From: Chlamydiia bacterium
GTDB lineage: Bacteria > Chlamydiota > Chlamydiia > Chlamydiales > Rhabdochlamydiaceae
Length of the DNA: 33,310 nt
Reading direction: 5' to 3'
Assembly: GCA_021324995.1 (NCBI GenBank)
Contig: JAJPIB010000053.1
Coordinates: forward strand, 1-33,310
A model generated the notes under the pieces. It had not been told where the DNA came from, made no database searches, and saw only the letters and a program-made list of their open reading frames with translations. Positions 32,533 to 33,310 of the stretch are shown here, piece by piece (position 1 is the first letter of the stretch; each line of letters begins with the position of its first letter). The position numbers were made by a program, and so were the translations under genes.

Positions 32533-33122
32533 ACTACCGACTTGATTCCATATCCGAGCAAAATCAGCAATGCACAAGCGATCAGAAAGAATACGTATCC
32601 TACGATAATCAGAAGACCATCATTTTCAAGCATTCCGAGTCCAACCAGAAAAATAGACCACGCAAACGCAAGATTTGAAAAAGGAATCGGCAATGGCAAA
32701 GCGAGAAAAAGTCCGTTTGCGCAAATGAGCAACCCATGCATCCAATGCATCGAAGGAGCAGATAACCATAAGATCCGTGGATGAATCCAACGTTTCATCT
32801 TCCGAATCAGCCACAACGCTTTTGTTGTGACTTGATTGAACACACGGCGAGATACTTTTTTAGACAAAAGTTTCTCAGGAAGCCAAACCCGCTTTCCAAA
32901 AGCAATGCGCAAGCCAATGAGAACAATCGCAAGCCCAAAGGGAGTAGACAAGCCGGGAATTTGAATCGGCTGACAAAAAGGAAAGGATAAGACAATAACA
33001 ATCAAGATACGTCCCCTGCCTGAAAGGATGTACAAGATTTTGGACACAGAGATCGGAATCCACCTCAACTGTTTGCGAAGCGATACAATAGCCTGCTCTA
33101 AAGTATTAACCTTCTCTCTCAT
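32529..33122 (-). CDS. exoD: ExoD-family membrane protein
   Basis: This 197 aa membrane protein matches the exopolysaccharide-synthesis ExoD family: a short helical N-terminus, GRGRILIVIVLSFPFCQPIQIPG-type first membrane segment, STPFGLAIVLIGLRIAFGKRVWLPEKLL, then paired C-terminal membrane segments. In rhizobia ExoD affects exopolysaccharide production and alkali tolerance, but its biochemical action is unknown. ATG 33122 was chosen because AAGGA lies six bases upstream; a longer frame to 33200 has no such site. Its 3' end overlaps the VTT gene on the other strand by four bases. The 5' side runs into the terminal palindromic repeat. Confidence 0.82.
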   Translation of the reverse strand: MREKVNTLEQAIVSLRKQLRWIPISVSKILYILSGRGRILIVIVLSFPFCQPIQIPGLSTPFGLAIVLIGLRIAFGKRVWLPEKLLSKKVSRRVFNQVTTKALWLIRKMKRWIHPRILWLSAPSMHWMHGLLICANGLFLALPLPIPFSNLAFAWSIFLVGLGMLENDGLLIIVGYVFFLIACALLILLGYGIKSVV

Positions 33123-33185
33123 ATCGATTCCTTTCACGCTGCGGTTCCTTCTTCCGTTTAAACGAATCGCTATAAAGTTGAAAGA

Positions 33186-33213
33186 AGTATACTTTAGCAC
33201 CGGTTATACCCAA
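33186..33213 (-). promoter_or_regulatory. Possible exoD promoter with its -35 inside the repeat
   Basis: On the minus strand TTGGGT (33213-33208), part of the repeat end, is 16 bases from TATACT (33191-33186). The predicted leader is about 55 bases. The -35 match is weak. Confidence 0.28.
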
Positions 33214-33310
33214 CGTGACTGAAAATTTGGTTTAAGACCGAAGCGAAAGCTCCCGTGATTGGCGCGATCGAATCGTCGTCCCTATTAGAAATAGGGGCTA
33301 GATTCGATCG
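33205..33310. repeat. Long palindromic repeat (MITE-like), window-end copy
   Basis: Left arm 33205-33274 starts TATACCCAACGTG and is the imperfect reverse complement of the right arm seen at 54-120. Loop 33275-33300 contains a 7-bp hairpin CCCTATT-AGA-AATAGGG (33280-33296). The right arm is cut by the window end after its first ten bases. Bases 33248-33310 match 1-63 with three differences, so these are two separate genomic copies rather than one wrapped around. It lies about 80 bases upstream of exoD. Confidence 0.87.

Noticed and set aside
1..33310. Circular molecule inferred from similar window ends
   Set aside because: The 63-base end match has three mismatches and belongs to a dispersed palindromic repeat. 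The gene content is chromosomal with no replication or plasmid genes.

Overview
The window reads as a chromosomal segment of a member of the Chlamydiae, most likely an environmental (amoeba- or arthropod-associated) lineage rather than Chlamydia itself. The evidence is gene content and local order. It carries hrcA-grpE-dnaK, pcnB followed by lpxB, a yceD/DUF177-rpmF-plsX group next to rng-plsB-ptr, and a P1B metal ATPase beside a small membrane protein. From memory these match small syntenic blocks in Chlamydia trachomatis. They are mixed here with genes typical of the larger environmental genomes: NAD-type glutamate dehydrogenase, a leucine-rich-repeat protein, unusual glycosyltransferases and secreted small proteins. 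The species cannot be fixed from sequence alone.

Layout. 1-188: part of a long palindromic repeat, with one arm duplicated in tandem. 210-4204 (+): M18 aminopeptidase, a VIT/CCC1-like membrane protein and a P1B-4-like metal ATPase, tightly coupled. 4191-9903 (-): two adjacent large proteins with glycogen-synthase-like (GT5) domains; the downstream one is fused to a lipase-like domain and is broken by a one-base frameshift. 9904-10183: very AT-rich divergent promoter region. 10184-13267 (+): NAD-glutamate dehydrogenase. 13306-17108 (+): heat-shock operon hrcA-grpE-dnaK with a variant CIRCE-like operator in front and a strong terminator behind. 17262-18442 (-): a two-gene operon, secreted cysteine/histidine-motif protein plus membrane-anchored unknown. 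18463-18706: probable gene remnant. 18703-19737 (-): TraB/GumN-family protein. 19932-23069 (+): pcnB, alpha/beta hydrolase, lpxB, overlapping genes. 23138-24986 (+): yceD, a second kind of long palindrome, rpmF, plsX. 25154-28837 (+): rng, plsB, LRR protein. 28925-32532 (+): M16 protease and VTT-domain membrane protein. 32529-33122 (-): exoD-like membrane protein. 33205-33310: another copy of the terminal palindromic repeat.

Most of the window is housekeeping: protein folding, RNA decay and polyadenylation, lipid A (lpxB), phospholipid synthesis (plsX, plsB) and ribosomal protein L32. The accessory parts that deserve attention are the lipase/GT5 fusion with its diverged GT5 neighbour, the LRR gene inserted between plsB and the M16 protease gene, the secreted zinc-finger-like operon, and two unrelated families of long palindromic repeats. 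The two window ends lie inside copies of one of these repeats (63 bases, 60 identical), which suggests the window is a contig that stops at repeats. No tRNA, rRNA, CRISPR array, transposase or phage gene was seen.
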